NCBI GenBank assembly: GCA_964355545.1
Contig: CAYHEK010000045.1
Location: 1 to 13,005 of the forward strand
Direction of reading: 5' to 3'
Length of the DNA: 13,005 nucleotides
From: JAPLGE01 sp964355545
Lineage (GTDB): Bacteria > Bipolaricaulota > Bipolaricaulia > UBA7950 > UBA9294
The notes under the pieces are model-generated. The model ran no database searches and was not told the origin of the DNA. It saw only the letters and a program-made list of their open reading frames with translations. The position numbers and the translations under genes were made by a program. Numbering within the stretch: the first letter of the stretch is position 1; each line of letters starts with the position of its first letter. Positions 12,940 through 13,005 of the stretch are shown piece after piece.

Positions 12940-13005
12940 CGATCGCTTTGGTTGGGCCCCTTTCCGCCTCTCAAAGGAGATTAGGGAGCGCCTTGGGCTC
13001 CACCG
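12940..13005. other. Window-edge sequence, possible end of a convergent minus-strand gene
   Basis: Sixty-six bases after the terminator. On the minus strand one frame reads VEPKALPNLL and stops with TGA at 12973-12971, and another reads GGAQGAP and stops with TAA at 12983-12981. Either could be the C-terminus of a gene converging on the TatT-like gene, but this is too short to identify. I see no clear plus-strand start or promoter. Confidence 0.2.

Noticed and set aside
1..13005. CRISPR arrays, tandem repeats, transposases, phage or tRNA/rRNA genes
   Set aside because: None seen. The many GAGGAC-like and CGAGG-like words are codon-bias repeats in Glu/Leu/Val-rich coding sequence, not ordered arrays.

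Overview
The window reads as an ordinary housekeeping and cell-envelope segment of a GC-rich, probably thermophilic and anaerobic bacterium. A lineage near Bipolaricaulota (Acetothermia/OP1) or another deep-branching group is my best guess, and it is inference only. The grounds are a 59-residue ferredoxin built like the Thermotoga maritima protein, a short archaeal/Thermotoga-type adenosylhomocysteinase, a geranylgeranyl-reductase-family flavoprotein, a TRAP TatT-like protein and a bacterial SecA. I see no phage genes, transposases, CRISPR arrays, tRNA or rRNA.

Layout. At the left edge, bases 1-291 (+) hold the C-terminal remnant of an ABC-transporter ATPase. Its stop codon overlaps the stop of convergent secA. 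From 11796 down to 288 every gene is on the minus strand, in transcription order: [4Fe-4S] ferredoxin (11796-11617), patatin-like phospholipase (11481-10597), EamA/DMT permease (10568-9696), adenosylhomocysteinase (9699-8470), S41 C-terminal processing protease (8408-7239), glycerol-3-phosphate dehydrogenase gpsA (7242-6250), geranylgeranyl-reductase-family oxidoreductase (6240-5026), O-antigen-ligase/TPR membrane protein (5026-2906) and secA (2855-288). Spacing is tight: 4-bp ATGA/GTGA overlaps at EamA/SAHH and protease/gpsA, a TAATG junction at reductase/ligase, and gaps of 9-60 bp elsewhere. This suggests one long transcription unit with internal promoters. On the plus strand a TatT-like exported protein (11929-12879) is transcribed divergently from the ferredoxin and ends at a strong intrinsic terminator, so it looks monocistronic.

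How the genes fit together. Most concern the envelope: lipid head-group precursor (GpsA), isoprenoid or quinone reduction (reductase), lipid hydrolysis (patatin), polymer ligation (Wzy_C/TPR), periplasmic proteolysis (S41) and protein export (SecA). The EamA permease is translationally coupled to SAHH of the methyl cycle, which hints at transport of a methyl-cycle compound. The clearest regulatory structure is the ferredoxin/TatT intergenic region, where two sigma70-like promoters stand back to back with their -35 boxes forming an inverted repeat. Several minus-strand genes have -10 boxes unusually close to their start codons, suggesting very short or absent 5' leaders.

I did not find a convincing new multi-gene system. 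The items most worth checking are the divergent promoter, the CxxCxxCxxC loop in the exported TatT-like protein, the missing FAD-site aspartate in the reductase, the EamA-SAHH coupling and the near-leaderless promoters.
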